Of a stretch of 64,000 bases of DNA, positions 12,314 through 23,232 are shown piece after piece. Source of the stretch: Trichopria drosophilae. Taxonomy: Eukaryota; Arthropoda; Insecta; Hymenoptera; Diapriidae. Numbering within the stretch: the stretch's first letter is position 1; the number at the start of each line of letters is the position of its first letter. A program made the translations under genes and the position numbers. The notes beneath the pieces were generated by a model, which was not told the DNA's origin, did no database searches, and saw only the letters and a program-made list of their open reading frames with translations. Where the stretch lies: NCBI GenBank assembly GCA_030407085.1, contig CM059585.1, positions 112,643,501 through 112,707,500 on the forward strand, read 5' to 3'.

Positions 12314-13081
12314 ATGTATATGCTCATATGAGAATGCCACTTCGCCACAGGCGTTGAGTTTCGCCTCTATATAAAAATTAATTTCTATGCACTGTGTGAA
12401 GTCACTTGTGCACTCACTGTTTCTAAGAGCAAAATTCAGGAAATGTAGAAAGTATGATAGACACAGACAATTAAAAACTGCAGATATGTAGAAACTCGAG
12501 TTAACAAAAGAAAATAATCCGCTACGTTAGCAGATTTATTTCGGCTAAATTTACAGACTTTTTTCCGTCAGTTTTGCTGACTCGTACTGTTTGGAATTTA
12601 CAGTTATTTTTCAGTAATTTTAGCTGAAATTATCGGCTATCTCTAATGGAATTCTAGAAGCTTTCCCCAAGAGAAAAAATCGGCAGAATCTGCGGATATT
12701 TCGGCTGATACAGCTGATTATTTTTCTCCGTGTAATTAAGTTGGTTCCACCAGGTGATCGTCTTGAACATTAATACGTAGACAAATTAGTTGAATATAGT
12801 TTATCATGAAATATAGCAATGATAATAATAAAATACTAACTTATGGAATTGAAACGTACAAAAATGCACTTCTTTTAAATTTAATTAATTTTCAGAGATA
12901 ACTCGATAAAACAGAGAACAGCTTAGCAAATTCAGTACAAGGACCGCCGGTAGGAACCAATTAAATTAATAAACATTCCACTTACAGTCTAATTAGTCAG
13001 GTGTTACAAGTACGAGGTAGAAGTTACCATATACAAATAAACGTTAGTTTGATTTTAAGAGCTTCAGTAGTTTTCTAGATA

Positions 13082-13341
13082 CAGTCGAGTCTCGGTATAT
13101 AATTTACCCACTCGGTTCTTCACCTTCCCTGATAGTCTCCTTATATTTACCAAAAGAAAGGGAGCGATGCTTCTCCCACTTTCCTCAGTTGCGTTATGTT
13201 CGTGACGTCACAGCAGGCCCTTTCCGAGGTCCTAATCTGCAAGGTGGGGAAAAGGAGAGCGGCAATAAGCAAATATAACGAGACGGAACCGAGCAATTAT
13301 GCTGGGACGTATATATAACGAGACGAAAATATACCGGGACT
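13082..13341. mobile_element. pogo/mariner-like MITE, copy 1 of 3
   Basis: It begins CAGTCGAGTCTCGGTATAT after TA and ends near ATATACCGGGACT. The interior words GGGAGCG..GCTTCTCCCACT, GTGACGTCACAGCAGG and TGCTGGGACGTA are shared with the copies at 33231 and 34702. The right terminus is decayed. The CAGTNGAG start and TA flank fit pogo/mariner-type elements; no transposase is present. Confidence 0.75.
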
Positions 13342-13571
13342 GCATTGGTATTTCTGTAATTATATTTAGAAGACATATTACAAATATACTGTCGAATCTA
13401 ATGCTGTTTATTTCCGGTATAGTACAGCCTCAGAAAAAAGTAAACTGCAATAAAGAAATCTAAAAGTACGAAAGATAGGATGGTAGCAAATATTGTTATG
13501 GCGAAGACTACGGAATAATTTTTATATTTATAAACTGGATAACAAATTTTAGTATTTTAATATAAATATAA

Positions 13572-13644
<73 letters not shown>

Positions 13645-13657
13645 TTCTCTCTCTCTA
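13572..13657. repeat. (CT)n microsatellite
   Basis: A nearly pure CT run of about 70 bases, followed by an impure tail. It lies next to the pyrimidine-rich sense-complement of a retrotransposon remnant. Confidence 0.95.
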
Positions 13658-13924
13658 TCTATCTCTATCTCCCACCTATCAGATCCGCTTCCATCTTCAT
13701 TAAGTACATCCACGGCTATCTAATTTTTTCACACATACCGAGTTGCCTCATACGTTCTCTTTCTTTTCCACATAATCTACATCCTTTCCTCCTCTCTCAT
13801 CCAGTATCAATTACCCCTTGTTTCATTTCTACATCTTCGTCTTGCTATTATCTGTTTTCTCCTTCCTTCGGTTTTACTTTTATTTTCCCTAAAGATATTA
13901 TCATCCACTATTAAAGCGTTAAGT

Positions 13925-14013
13925 AGAGTAAGGGGGTAAGGGGAACTTTCAAATAAGAGGGGTCGGCGCCATCTTGGAAACCATGACCAGTTGAAATAAG
14001 AGGGGTTCTACTG
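13925..14013 (-). mobile_element. End fragment of a pogo/mariner-like element
   Basis: Read on the minus strand, it starts CAGTAGAACCCCTCTTATTT immediately inside a TA (14014-14015). A second AAGAGGGG word lies 45 bp inward. Only this terminus was found. It may have landed within the retrotransposon remnant that surrounds it. Confidence 0.5.
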
Positions 14014-14129
14014 TATTGAGCATCAGAAGAAGAAGAAGGGAGCTTTAATAAGCCAATGAAAATTTACAAGCAGGAGCTCAATACTCCTATCGTCGTACCT
14101 GTCTTGTACAAATTATAATTTCGTATTGG

Positions 14130-14872
14130 TTCACCCACTATTTTTGGCATATTGCGCATCTGTAGGGAACGCTTGTATCATTACATCATGCTTCCTTCTC
14201 TCCAAACTATCCCCAGCCCATTCTGTTTCTATCTTCTTCTTCTCATCTTTCCTTATTTCTATCATTCACGTTTTTCCAATCTCTCTCCTCTCTTTATTAG
14301 TAATTTCTTTACCAAAGTCTCCCGCCTTGTTTCCTGTTTTTTTTTTAAATTTCTTCTTTCTTCTTAGTTCCTCTCTTACTATATTAAGAGAGGAACTAAA
14401 TTGAAAAAAATGTAAATTTGTAGGCAGGTGTTACTCTTTCTAAGTTTATAATCCATCTCAATTATTTTTCCTGTAATTTTTCTACATCGTTCCATTCTTT
14501 GTATACCCAAATTTAGACTCCGTATAGTAAAACCCTTTTCCCTATAGTGTCGAATACTTTTTATCCTCCACCTCACTTCCCCGCTAAATTTTCTTTTTCC
14601 GTAACTCCACACCCATCCCATTGCAATTCTCGCTTTTGTTACGCACTCACTCACGTGTTCATCCTCTCTATTATTTATTTTCATTACATACTCTAAATAA
14701 TTAATCTTCTTTACTTCCTGAAAACTTGCGTTTCCCCACCACCACTTCCTTTCTGCTACCAACTTTTTTCCTTCCAATTCCTACACATCTTCTTTTACTC
14801 CTTTTTTCCATTCTGCCTTTTTTATCCTTTTCCTATATTCTTTATCATCCCCTTTCGTCCAATCTTGTATTT
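14130..14872 (-). pseudogene. Decayed non-LTR retrotransposon, C-terminal reverse-transcriptase region
   Basis: Minus-strand translation gives a chain of blocks typical of the region after the polymerase core of insect non-LTR reverse transcriptases. In order these are a WWWGNASFQEVKKINYLEYV block, then RIAMGWVWSYGKRKFSG, then after a frameshift (near 14560) FDTIGKRVLLYGV, KEWNDVEKLQEK and LRWIINLERVTPAY, and finally EELRRKKKFKKKTGNKAGDF. These read like the 'YLGYVMK..VWGIGERKF..LLYGVEVWGW..LRWVLG' series known from ant and wasp elements. There are stop codons and at least one frameshift, and the catalytic YADD part is absent. Minus-strand fragments down to about 13660 may belong to the same element. 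It is non-functional. Confidence 0.65.
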
Positions 14873-14873
14873 T

Positions 14874-15500
14874 ACTTCGACCCAGACCATAGGTCTGGCG
14901 AAGTATTGAATTTGGTCAGTTCCCGCAAAAAAATTACCCTATAGTTTTTCATCAAATGTCGACGTTTCAGGCCCTAAGGAACCCAAAGCAACAATAAAAA
15001 AATTGGTGTCCGTTAGGTTGTACGTCCGTCCGTCCGTCCGTCCGTCCGTCCGTGGGCAAAATTTTGTATACGCGATATCTCGCGACTGGCAGAACGAATT
15101 TAAAAAGTACAAACGGATTTGGATTTCTCTTGGCCAAACTTAGATCTGATTAGTTTTTGGAGACAATGCATACTAGATTATGGGGAGGTTTAACAAAAAA
15201 ACGCTGAAAAAACACGTTTTTTCCAGTTTTTAACAAAAAATACAAATCGTACAAAAAAATGATTTAAACAAAAAATATAGAACGTCGAATTCTCTACAAA
15301 AAAGGTTTTATTCATTTCTTCGTAAAATCAACGATAATGCCGTAAAAAACGGAAACCGAAGTATCCCACATATAAAAAAATTTATTTCCTGCAACCCGAC
15401 CTGTCAAAAACTCGACTGAACCGCGTTTCTTTAAGTATGAGTATGAACAAGACGTGCTCATTTATCAGTACTTCGGCTGACCTTCGGTCGGGGTCGAAGT
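14874..15500. mobile_element. MITE-like element with hairpin ends, about 627 bp
   Basis: The left end ACTTCGACCCAGACC is followed at once by its near-mirror GGTCTGGCGAAGTA. The right end ACTTCGGCTGACC is followed by GGTCGGGGTCGAAGT. The two ends are therefore inverted repeats of each other, and each can also fold alone. A CGTC array (15024-15053) and a CGCGATATCTCGCGA palindrome lie just inside the left end. There is no coding sequence. Confidence 0.65.
15024..15053. repeat. (CGTC)n tetranucleotide array
   Basis: About seven tandem CGTC units inside the preceding MITE-like element. Confidence 0.9.
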
Positions 15501-15530
15501 TTTGAAAATGCTCATTTTCAATTTTAATAT

Positions 15531-15991
15531 AGGGTGAATATGCCAATAATGAATGGACGACTACCAATGAATGGACGATTTTCTACATATTCCTATTTCT
15601 TATGAATGTATGATGCACAACATGCAACAAAATACATATTTTTAAGTTCTTTGAACATTCAAAACAATATTTACAGTACTATTGATCTTCCAGTGTTTAT
15701 TATTTTGTAAAATCAAAGCAAAGTTTTAAAGCCATCCAAAACTGGTACTGAAAACGTCCCATTTGATTTAACCCGTCTATTCATTGGGGTTTAGCGGATT
15801 TTTTTACAAACGTATGAAGACGAGGTTAATAATTAAATAAAATCAAAGGTTGAACTACACGGTCATAAAGAGCAGAGTCTAATGATTCTAATGGCGGTAT
15901 CATAATTAAATTTTCATAAAAGAATTCAAAAGTTACAATCGATCAAAGTGTGAAAAATGGTTAACCGCCCATTCATTGGCATATTCACCCT
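15531..15991. mobile_element. MITE, 461 bp, AGGGTGAATATGCCAAT ends
   Basis: AGGGTGAATATGCCAAT at 15531 is mirrored by ATTGGCATATTCACCCT ending at 15991. The word AATGAATGGACG repeats inside the left end. Target-site bases around the ends are AT-rich and ambiguous. No coding sequence was found. Confidence 0.75.
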
Positions 15992-16460
15992 ATTTAAGGA
16001 ACAAGATATTATTACAATATATGTATAGAAACTACTCGAACCTAACGATGCTAAAACTACCCTCTGCCGCCTTCTTTCCTGGTACTGTTAAAATGGGAAT
16101 ATTCCCGGAAGCATCAGCCTTTCGTCAGGGAACTGCAATACGAATTTAGCCAAAATTGTAGACACCCGGGTCGAAGGCATCTAGTTTACTTTGGTTGATT
16201 ATACACTATGGATCTCGTGCTTTACAAGAGCGGAATTTATTTCTAAAGCAGAGAAATGCTTATTCAACTTCAAAATCAGGAATTGGTTTATGAATCATCG
16301 CATTGTTGTGTACATTGTACGGCAATTGTTCTTCCCCATTGTTTCCGTTTCTTTGTTTAGTTTTATTGGGTCCTTTAAATAAACAGAAATAATTATGTGC
16401 CTGTGAAGATTTGTTTGATGAATTAAATTTTTTCAGGTTAGTAAGATCCAAAGCAATTTT

Positions 16461-16482
16461 ACACACACACACACACACACAC
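16461..16482. repeat. (AC)11 microsatellite
   Basis: Eleven uninterrupted AC units. Confidence 0.95.
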
Positions 16483-16845
16483 TTGTATCGAATTCTTCAT
16501 ACTATGCTTAAAGTGTCCATCTTTTTACCGATTTTATGCGTATATAAAGTTGATATGTTTTCACGATGGACGTGACATACAAATATGGAAATAATACTTA
16601 ACTAAATACTAGATTCGCCCACTTCCTACAGTAATTATGACTGTATCGAGTAAATGTACGACTTAATTAAGAGAAAGTTCGTTTTTTCGTATATTAACAT
16701 TTATCAGGAAGAATAATGTTGACACTCACTCGTGGAAGAGACAAAAAATTTGCAGTTGTGGTCCGAAGGATTTATGGACACTTCATCGTAGCCTATTTCA
16801 TCCTCCCCCACTTCATAGCCTTCCGTTTCATCGTCTACGACACTT

Positions 16846-17031
16846 CATCGTCTGGACACTTCATCGTCTGGGACATTTCATCGTCCGGGACACTTCATCG
16901 TCTGGGACATTTCATCGTCTGAGACACTTCTTCGTCTAGACATTTAATCGTCTGGGACACTTCTTCGACCGGAACACTTAATCGTCCGGGACACTTCATC
17001 GTCTAGGACACTTCATCGTCCGGGACATTTC
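16846..17031. repeat. 17-bp tandem array, left arm
   Basis: About eleven to twelve units of the form GGGACACTTCATCGTCT, with point differences (ATTT for ACTT, CC for CT). Confidence 0.85.
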
Positions 17032-17066
17032 AGCGCGCTCCATACTTTCTTGTGTTATTAGCTTTT

Positions 17067-17280
17067 CTACGTGCACCAGGTGTTTAGGCTCGCCGATTAC
17101 GGGGTCTAGGTGGTGCGCTCCGTAGCTTTTTATGATATTAGCTATTCTACGTGCACTGGGTATTTAGGGTCGACGATTTCGTGGTCTAGATAGTGCGCTC
17201 CGTAGCTTTTTATGTAATTAGCTCAAATACGTGCACCAAGTGTTCGGGGTCACCGATTACGGGGTCGAGGTGGTGCGCTC
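17067..17280. repeat. 80-bp tandem units, left arm
   Basis: Units start near 17067, 17147 and 17227 (spacing 80 bp). Each contains ACGTGCACC, GATTACGGGGTC and GTGCGCTC. Confidence 0.85.
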
Positions 17281-17869
17281 TTCTTCCTCTCTATTTCCCC
17301 ATAGGGAACGGATCCACCGTTGTCCCTCCGCCCTCCATACCCCCTTCTTATACTAACTGAACGTAACTAACCCCCTCAGGGTGTTGTAAGGTTTGCGAAC
17401 CCACGTGCGACTCGGAGAGCTTGGATCCACCGTTGTCCCTATGTCCTGGGGGGCTCCGCCTCCCAGACCCCCCTTTTTATAATAACCTAACCTCCAACCA
17501 ATAGATGTGAGTAAACCCACGCGAAAAATGCATCCCTCCGGATATACCATGAAATGGTTAATTGATTGTATGCACAATTTTTGTTTCCAATGGAGGGCAA
17601 TAAGTAGAGGAGGGTGGCCCAATGCCGACCGTGATGGGAGATATAGAGCAGGGGGTAGTAGGTACAACCCGGTTGGGTTTGGTCGACTTTCCCCTACTTA
17701 TTGCACTACAAGCTCCCCGAGTCGCACGTGGCGTTACAAACTTTACAACACCCTGAGGGGGTTAGTTAGGTTCAATTAGTACAAGAAGGGGGTCTAGGGG
17801 GCAGAGTTTCCCCATGACATAGGGACAACGGTGGATTCAAGCTCAACGAGTCCATATATACCTGCGATT

Positions 17870-18125
17870 CCCTGGTGCACGTATTTGCGCTAATAACATA
17901 AAAAGCTACGGAGCGCACTACCTAGATCCCGTAATCGGCGACTCTGAACACCTGATGCACGTATTTGAGCTAATAACATAAAAAGCTACGGATCGCACTA
18001 CCTAGACACGTAATCGGCAACTCTATACACCCAGTACACGCAGAATAGCTAATAACATAAAATTCTACGGATCCCACCACCTAGCCTGATATCGGCGACC
18101 CTGAAGTCCTGGTGCACGTAGAATA
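17870..18125. repeat. 80-bp tandem units, right arm (mirrored)
   Basis: Mirrored versions of the same unit are recognised by GGTGCACGTA, AGCTAATAACATAAAA, GCTACGGA and CCCGTAATCGGCGA, at about 80-bp steps. Confidence 0.8.
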
Positions 18126-18169
18126 GCTAATAACATAAGAAACTATGAAATGTCCCCGATGATGATGAG

Positions 18170-18370
18170 CCCCGGACGAACAAGTGTCCCGGACGATGAA
18201 ATGTCCCGGACGATGAAATGTCCCAGACGATGAAGTGTCCCAGACGATGAAATGTCCCAGACGATGAAATGTCCCAGACGATGAAGTGTCCCAGACGATG
18301 AAGTGTCCAAGACGATGATGTGTCCAGACGATGAAGTGTCGTAGACGATGAAGTGTCCAGACGATGAAAC
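18170..18370. repeat. 17-bp tandem array, right arm (mirrored)
   Basis: About eleven units of the form AGACGATGAAGTGTCCC, the reverse complement of the left-arm array. Confidence 0.85.
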
Positions 18371-18575
18371 GGAAGGCTATGAAGTGGGGTACGATGAAAT
18401 AGAATAAGATTAAGTGTACTGGTACCGGTCCGAAGCAAGGTCAAAACTTTTGTCTCTATTCTGTTAGTATATCATATTTTTTCAGCTAGTCGTTTTGGCG
18501 CGTTCGTAAAGATCATTCTAAAGACAAAAAGGTCAATTATACCTGTAGTGTCTTACAAAGGTTATATTGTAAACA

Positions 18576-18664
18576 ATGACTACATACGCTCGTCTCTTAT
18601 TGTTTATGTTATTCAGTCGAAGCTCATCGGTTGTCGAGGAGAGTTCGGTGAACGATACACAGTG
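18576..18664 (+). CDS. Candidate first coding exon of a secreted or membrane protein (weak)
   Basis: An ATG in a good insect start context (AAACAATG) opens a frame of 29 codons plus two bases, beginning MTTYARLLLFMLFSRSSS. It runs straight into a consensus splice donor, GTGAGT, at 18665. The N-terminus has a short hydrophobic core (LLLFMLF) like a weak signal peptide. Without splicing the frame stops one codon later. No partner exon in matching phase was identified downstream. It lies just outside the right end of the foldback element, so it could be host sequence. It may well be chance; I do not recognise a protein family. Confidence 0.2.
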
Positions 18665-19739
18665 GTGAGTGATATTTGTTTATAGATCAAAAGCAGTCGA
18701 GAAATATTTTAGATGCTTTTTGCATTGATTTATTTATATAGTTTGTTTATATCCCCTACCCCTCGAATTGCGTCTAAGCCATGGTCTGCTTCGACGAAGG
18801 CTATAACTGGTGCTACCTCAGAATAAGCATTTGTTGTTCTACCGCCGCACAAGCGTTTTCCTACATTACAGTAACGAAAGCGTAATTCTCAATAATTGTG
18901 AGGCTTCTGTAAGGCAATGGCGCGTGTATGAAATAATTTATTTAAATGAAAATAAGATTTCTTGAGATTAACATTTTTAGAATTTATGAATTTCTTTAAG
19001 AGTTCGTTTTACAGTCAATCACAATTCAGACCTCTGCAAGCGGTCTTTCAGAGTGTATATTAGGAAAGAGTTCCGGAAGATCTCTTTCAGAGATGTGTAC
19101 TCTTTTGGTCATACAAGAGCCTCAATCTACGTATCCAGCGCTATAGAGAGCAACCTAGTTTATGTAATACCAAGTAAGATGGAGTGTCGGATGACAAATT
19201 AAAAAACTAAATTTAAAACACCATTTGCACAGATTCCATCTTAAACAAGTAGAATTTAATTATTACTAGGCCGTACTTTTTCCACGAATTTTGAAAAATC
19301 GGTTCCAGGATTTAAAATAATTTTCTAGCAGATGTAGAAAAAGAGCTCTGCTGGCCCAGAGTATCGTTATACAAATGTCGCAGACACGAGTCTTCTTTTG
19401 GTCATATCATAAAGTCTAACAAATTTTATTGCGATCGCAGAAAACACACCTCGAGTTTTCACGGCCATAAAACTTTTCGTATATAAATTTATATTGACAA
19501 GAAATACTTCAAAAGCATAAATTGATGAATATTGATACGGTACCCATCATAATCAACCTGTTAATACTACATCACAAGTTCGTTTGCAAAACAGCCAAAG
19601 AGCTGTGTGTCCTCAGGTGAAGATTTGTGCTGTGGCACCGTAAAACTACTTCAGAACAACTGTGCTTTAAGCGCAGGTTTCTAATTATTTAAAATCGGAT
19701 TCGGCCGATAATTGTAATACCTTCATATATTCTTTTTTT

Positions 19740-20010
19740 TTTATTGGATTGGAAACGTATCACAAGCATCCTTCAGATATCTAGAAAATTCACCGATTTT
19801 GTATGCATCTTCCTAATATCTCTCTTTTGTCTTTAAAAATTACACTTGCATCTTGAAACTATCTGTTAATCATCCACCAGAGATTTAGTATCTGTTAATC
19901 ATCCACCAAATTCAATCAAATCTTTTCTCAATCTCACAAACATCCGTTTGAAATCGTGGAAATGTATCTCTTATTTAGCAAAAAAAACACCTAAGTGAGA
20001 TTTTTTAACG
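19740..20010. repeat. Diverged direct repeat, copy 1
   Basis: It shares a series of words in the same order with 20560-20800: GGAAACGT.T..CAA.CATCC, TACATCTTGAAA or CATCTTGAAAC, TTAATC.TC and AAATCGTGGAA..TGT.TCTTATTTA. It also contains a local 30-bp-period duplication of TATCTGTTAATCATCCACCA (at 19860 and 19889). The element type is unknown. Confidence 0.5.
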
Positions 20011-20559
20011 CGAAAAAATCTCGAAGGGACCTCGGGCAGACCTCAGAGAGATTTTTGAAAGACATCATTCCGTCATCTCGAGCAAGTCTTTCCAGAGTTC
20101 CATTGCAAAACAAATTTAGAGATCTCGTAACAATCTCGCTCCGGCCCAGTAGAAAGATCTCGTCGAGATAAGTTTCTCGAGATCTCTGCGAGGTTTCTTC
20201 AAGATTCCATTTTTTTTACTGGAATTGGTAAATCGCGAAACACTGCAACATTGTTTTTTAAATTATAAATATTATTGAAATTAAAATTTCATTTCTGAAT
20301 GCGGTATATCTTCTCACTCTTCTTGGCAGCAGCAGGTACTTAAGTGGGTAATCCCTGCCACGTTGTCTCGATTTGAGGTTTTATACTACATCCTTGCGTG
20401 TGTATAACTTATCAGTAAATTTACTTATTATTCGAAGAAGAACTTCGTTGTCTTAATTTAATTTATACTCATTTCAATGTTGCAGATGATTTCTTCATAT
20501 CGATTCGTATAATTCATCTATCAAATTCAATGACTTTTTATTCGTCTATCCAATATCTC

Positions 20560-20810
20560 TTTTTAGTTTCTCAAATATATCGGCGTTATCTTGGATGGAA
20601 ACGTCTTGCAATCATCCATTAGAGATCTAGCAAACTCAAATATTTCTTATCTTTTATTTATATCTTTCTTTCAACTTAAAGATCACACCTACATCTTGAA
20701 AATACTTGTTAATCGTCTGACAGAAGTCTGGCAAATTCGTTAACATTTGGATCTCGTCACGATCTCTTAAAATCCTTCTCAAATCGTGGAATTGTCTCTT
20801 ATTTATCTCT
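20560..20810. repeat. Diverged direct repeat, copy 2
   Basis: This is the second copy of the 19740-20010 sequence. Both are followed by GATCTC-rich DNA and a T-run (near 20208 and 20979), suggesting that one larger repeat of about 450 bp is present twice in the same orientation. Confidence 0.45.
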
Positions 20811-21559
20811 AGGACGCTCCCTGAATTCTTTCGTTTGCCTCTGACCCTCTATCCCTCAATGCGATCCAACTAAACGTTTCATCTAAAAGCTTCATCTTCC
20901 AAACGTCTCGTTGCGTCTCGTGTCCGAGACGTCTGCGAGATTGGCGATTGTGAGATCTCTCAAAGATCTTTCTAAGATATATTTTTTTTGTACTCGGGAT
21001 ATGTGTGCACGTATTCGGTGTCGATTAACCTGGCCTGAATTTGAACCAATTCGGGTTGAATTCCTTTACAGCCACATAAGGTTTAAAAATATATTAAAAG
21101 TAGAGTGCAGCATTAATTTTGTAGTATAGTTAAATTGAAATCAGTCCGAAATGTCTACCAAAGTATAATATATAACATATAAGATTATTTCAGACCGACT
21201 AAATTAAGTTACTTTTCAAAATCACACAAATTTCATGGCTTCGTCCAGTTGCATTAAATATAAATAATATACGCGATATACATCAGGGAGAGAAATGTAA
21301 AAATAACGAAGAAATAATGAACGAACGAATGAAACAAAAGTCGATATAAAAAACGAAACGGATGGAATAAGAAGTGTTTCACGTAGACAGGAAACTGCTT
21401 CTATCACCTTTTGAAATTGCAACAGTGATCCGAAACTTTCGTGCGCTTCACCGTGTGTAAATAATTCAGGTGGTGTTTCGTGAAATGTAAATCCTGATAA
21501 AAGCTTATTTCCCCTCGAAGCTAGAGGTATTCAGACGTCGTCAATTTTTCACTACAAGC

Positions 21560-21900
21560 CTGACCGTGGAGCATGGCTAACAGGGGCAATTTGCGTAGTG
21601 GTGCAGTAATCTCGTATTCGAGATGTGCACGAAGCGACGTGCTGATATCAGAATTCTTTCATGTCCAAACCGCGAATTTCCACCGTCGCGCATATCTCGA
21701 GTGTATCATCCATTACCCCCTCCCTCTCCTTAGCCTCATTGTCCCCCGCCCTTAAAATGGGATATTCATGCACTATGCGATGCATTTTCACTGGATCCTG
21801 TAAACATGTTGCCCAGCTGGATGCGGTTTTTAATACCAGCGACATTTACGTCTCCGAGTCGACGACAAGTGTTTTACCCACTTTAGGTCTGAATAAATAA
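21560..21900. other. GC-enriched, non-repetitive islet
   Basis: This contrasts with the AT-rich flanks. It has open frames on both strands (79 codons plus at 21661, 65 codons minus at 21845) with no recognisable motif and no clear splice frame. It may be a conserved non-coding element or an exon of an unrecognised gene. Confidence 0.35.
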
Positions 21901-22100
21901 TGTGTTTATGTCACACATATGATGGGATCTTCTGCCGGAATCAATGAATCTCAAGGCTTTATGGATGTGGGTTAAATTGAATTACTTAAAAATACATGGA
22001 TGATTTGATGGCAGCTTCTTTTAAACTTACTAAAGGCATAAATATTTGAAATTTGTGTTACAATGGCCTAGACCTAAGATAATGATTGATTTTCATACTA

Positions 22101-22890
22101 CCCAGGTAGAAACTCGGTTGGGAAAAATTACACAGAAACCAGCACTTGGGCAGTTGATATCTGTTAAAAACTGGCCACGTAATTAATACCTAGTTTTTAG
22201 GCAGTAGCAGCTCTGTTACACTATATTTTAATAAATTAAAAAACTATTCTAAAATTAGCCAGTTATTTCTTAAGTATCTAGATAATGCTCGACTTTCAAA
22301 ATATTTTTGATAAATAAATGTTTAATGAAACTGGTTAAGAATTATACATATAATTATGTGGAATCCGAGACTTGTACTCCAAAACTTACATTTCGCATGT
22401 ATATGTTTATCGAAGGAATGTGAACTGGGAATGAGATATCAATTTACCAGTTTAATATTAAATCTTACTATAAGATGTAACTTGACAAAACGTAATAAAA
22501 ACCTACACACACTCAATTCAGATTATATTTAATTCTCACTCATGTATTTTACACTTAGGTTATGTCGGAGGTTATGTTAATGGTGTTCACAATATAATAT
22601 ACTATTAGTTTCCCCACTAAACTATGGTTCGGCGATAGTTACGACTCGGCTTGTATCAAAATCTGGGCTGAACAACAGTAGCACTAGTTCAGGCTTAATT
22701 GAAATATAATTAAAAATATTTCTTGGACAAAACTAGACCGGTACTAGCTAATATTTACATAGTAAAGTAGCCTAGCATTAGCGAATTTTGTATGCCACAA
22801 TAGGTACGAATACTGCCCAGTTTCACTGCCCAGCGTCAAGTAAAACTGACAAGTAACTTGTTTTTACCCGGATTCAATTTCTACTTGAAT
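22101..22890. mobile_element. Probable MITE-like inverted-repeat element, decayed
   Basis: The left end CCCAGGTAGAAACTCGGTTG and the right end CCGGATTCAATTTCTACTTG are imperfect mirrors. Inside, CTTGGGCAGT and CTGCCCAGTTT also mirror each other. The CCCAGGTAG start resembles the element at 10643. No coding sequence is present. Confidence 0.45.
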
Positions 22891-23232
22891 ATATTGTCTT
22901 AAATATAATATAGAATCCATTATTTATTCCAAATTTTCATTTGGAAAGTATAAAATTAATTAAAATTGGAATATATAAGGATTTTTTTTATATAATAGCG
23001 AATCTCATAAATTGTAAGACACGTAGTATATAAATTGTAATAGCCGTAAAGTTCCGACAGCTATTGTAAGGCCTTTTCCCACTACCTGGGTCAAATATGT
23101 CCTGTCGTTTGAAAATGCTTACAGTTGTGCAATTTATAAAGTACAATTTGAATATTCTCTGGGACGAAAAAGACCCATGCGTCGAGATCATAACATGTTA
23201 CATTAATGGTTGGAACATTCAATAACCAGCCA

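Larger units (their letters stand above)
10418..12732. mobile_element. TA-flanked CACGGAGAAAAA MITE, expanded by nested insertions
   Basis: The left end CACGGAGAAAAATGACTCCG starts at 10418. The right end AATCA..TTTTTCTCCGTG stops at 12732. A TA lies outside both ends (10416-10417 and 12733-12734). Interior words such as TATCAGCT, TTTCGGCTG and TATCCGCAG occur near both ends in opposite orientation. Removing the nested element at 10643-11947 leaves about 1.0 kb. The TA flank points to a Tc1/mariner-type non-autonomous element. Confidence 0.7.
16735..18462. mobile_element. Large modular foldback element, about 1.7 kb
   Basis: The whole region is a palindrome centred near 17590. The outer layer is AGAGACAAAA and GGTCCGAAGG with mirrored partners (GGTCCGAAGC, TTTTGTCTCT), followed by a 17-bp tandem array. 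The middle layer is three to four 80-bp units per arm, the same unit as in 10728-11920. The inner layer is a GC-rich inverted repeat with CTAACCCCCTCAGGGTGTTG and CCACCGTTGTCCCT and their mirrors. All open frames here are palindrome artefacts. The exact ends and target duplication are uncertain. Confidence 0.75.

Noticed and set aside
16846..17031. Evenly spaced short repeats as a CRISPR array
   Set aside because: Units are directly adjacent 17-mers without unique spacers, in a eukaryotic genome.
17353..17779. Overlapping open frames of 104 and 90 codons on opposite strands
   Set aside because: They lie in the GC-rich centre of the palindrome, where both strands have similar sequence. There is no motif.
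18127..18444. 105-codon minus-strand open frame rich in Ser/His/Phe repeats
   Set aside because: It is the translation of the 17-bp tandem array in a foldback arm; the mirrored array gives a matching frame at 16716-16922.
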